Shown one piece after another: positions 63,968 to 64,000 of a DNA stretch of 64,000 nt; positions within the stretch are counted from its first letter, which is position 1; every line of letters begins with the position of its first letter. Location of the stretch: the NCBI GenBank assembly GCA_030683815.1, contig JAUXPJ010000019.1:62001-126000 (forward strand), read 5' to 3'. This DNA comes from Flavobacteriaceae bacterium (GTDB taxonomy: Bacteria > Bacteroidota > Bacteroidia > Flavobacteriales > Flavobacteriaceae). Under the pieces are notes generated by a model. The model was given only the letters and a program-made list of their open reading frames with translations, ran no database searches and was not told where the DNA came from. The position numbers and the translations under genes were made by a program.

Positions 63968-64000
63968 CTAGTTTATACAATTATGGCCTTCGCGTAAATT
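63968..64000 (-). other. Open frame end at the window edge, possible second leader peptide
   Basis: On the minus strand the frame NLREGHNCIN ends in TAG at 63968-63970, 19 bases before the terminator stem. Its GAAGGC (63991-63986) can pair with GCCTTT in the terminator's 5' arm, the same arrangement as in the his and metY leaders. The start lies outside the window, so it could equally be the end of an ordinary gene. Confidence 0.35.

Noticed and set aside
1-64000. tRNA, rRNA genes and CRISPR arrays
   Set aside because: No cloverleaf with a recognisable T-arm, no rRNA core sequence and no regularly spaced repeats were seen on either strand by eye.

Overview
The window (64 kb, AT-rich) looks like chromosomal DNA of a Bacteroidota bacterium, most likely class Flavobacteriia. 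The support is internal: a SusC/SusD-centred polysaccharide utilisation locus (PUL), a remnant of a T9SS type B sorting-domain protein, a sensor of the two-beta-propeller/triple-tyrosine type, -7 boxes of the TAnnTTTG kind, and a complete histidine operon behind a leader-peptide attenuator. Species cannot be named from the sequence alone.

Layout. 1-7.3 kb, all minus strand: 5' part of an NAD(P)HX epimerase/dehydratase gene (cut by the window edge), accA with a terminator, an EamA transporter, an LptF/LptG-type permease, tgt (lacking the usual zinc cysteines) and a secreted glycerophosphodiester phosphodiesterase with a jelly-roll domain. 7.4-13.1 kb, minus: a phosphate module, pstS-pstC-pstA-pstB-phoU, with a putative Pho box and a downstream porin. 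13.4-14.4 kb: a recombination scar made of a DUF1003 gene without its start, an IS3-family orfA fragment and a T9SS type B gene fragment.

14.6-40.3 kb, plus: a beta-glucan PUL. It has an MFS sugar porter, a hybrid sensor/LuxR regulator, SusC, SusD, two surface glycan-binding lipoproteins, GH16, GH2, an unusual GDPD-GH16 fusion, an endonuclease/exonuclease/phosphatase-fold (EEP) hydrolase, two GH30 enzymes, a second MFS porter, a clan GH-A hydrolase, GH3 and a serine esterase. A large cytoplasmic phosphorylase (GH149-like, beta-1,3-oligoglucan) converges on it from 43.8 kb. The enzymes fit a beta-1,3/1,6-glucan degraded outside and in the periplasm, with imported oligosaccharides phosphorolysed inside. 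The GDPD and EEP genes inside the PUL suggest a glucan carrying phosphodiester groups such as phosphoglycerol or phosphocholine; this is inference.

43.9-51 kb is accessory: a cytochrome b561-like protein, a DUF6448 protein, an AraC-type membrane regulator, a small lipoprotein, gene relics (peptide deformylase, a piece of a PUL-type sensor), and a TonB receptor plus Cys-rich small protein flanked by two nearly identical ~72-bp palindromic repeats.

51-58.1 kb, minus: hisGDCBHAF(IE), overlapping genes, preceded by a 20-codon leader with four His codons, a terminator and a matching antiterminator segment. 58.2-64 kb, minus: an alpha/beta hydrolase, then thrA, metX and metY (transcribed metY-metX-thrA). 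In front of metY is a 30-codon leader rich in Cys and Met, followed by a terminator whose loop is exactly complementary to the end of the leader. A second terminator lies so close upstream that the two probably act in tandem.
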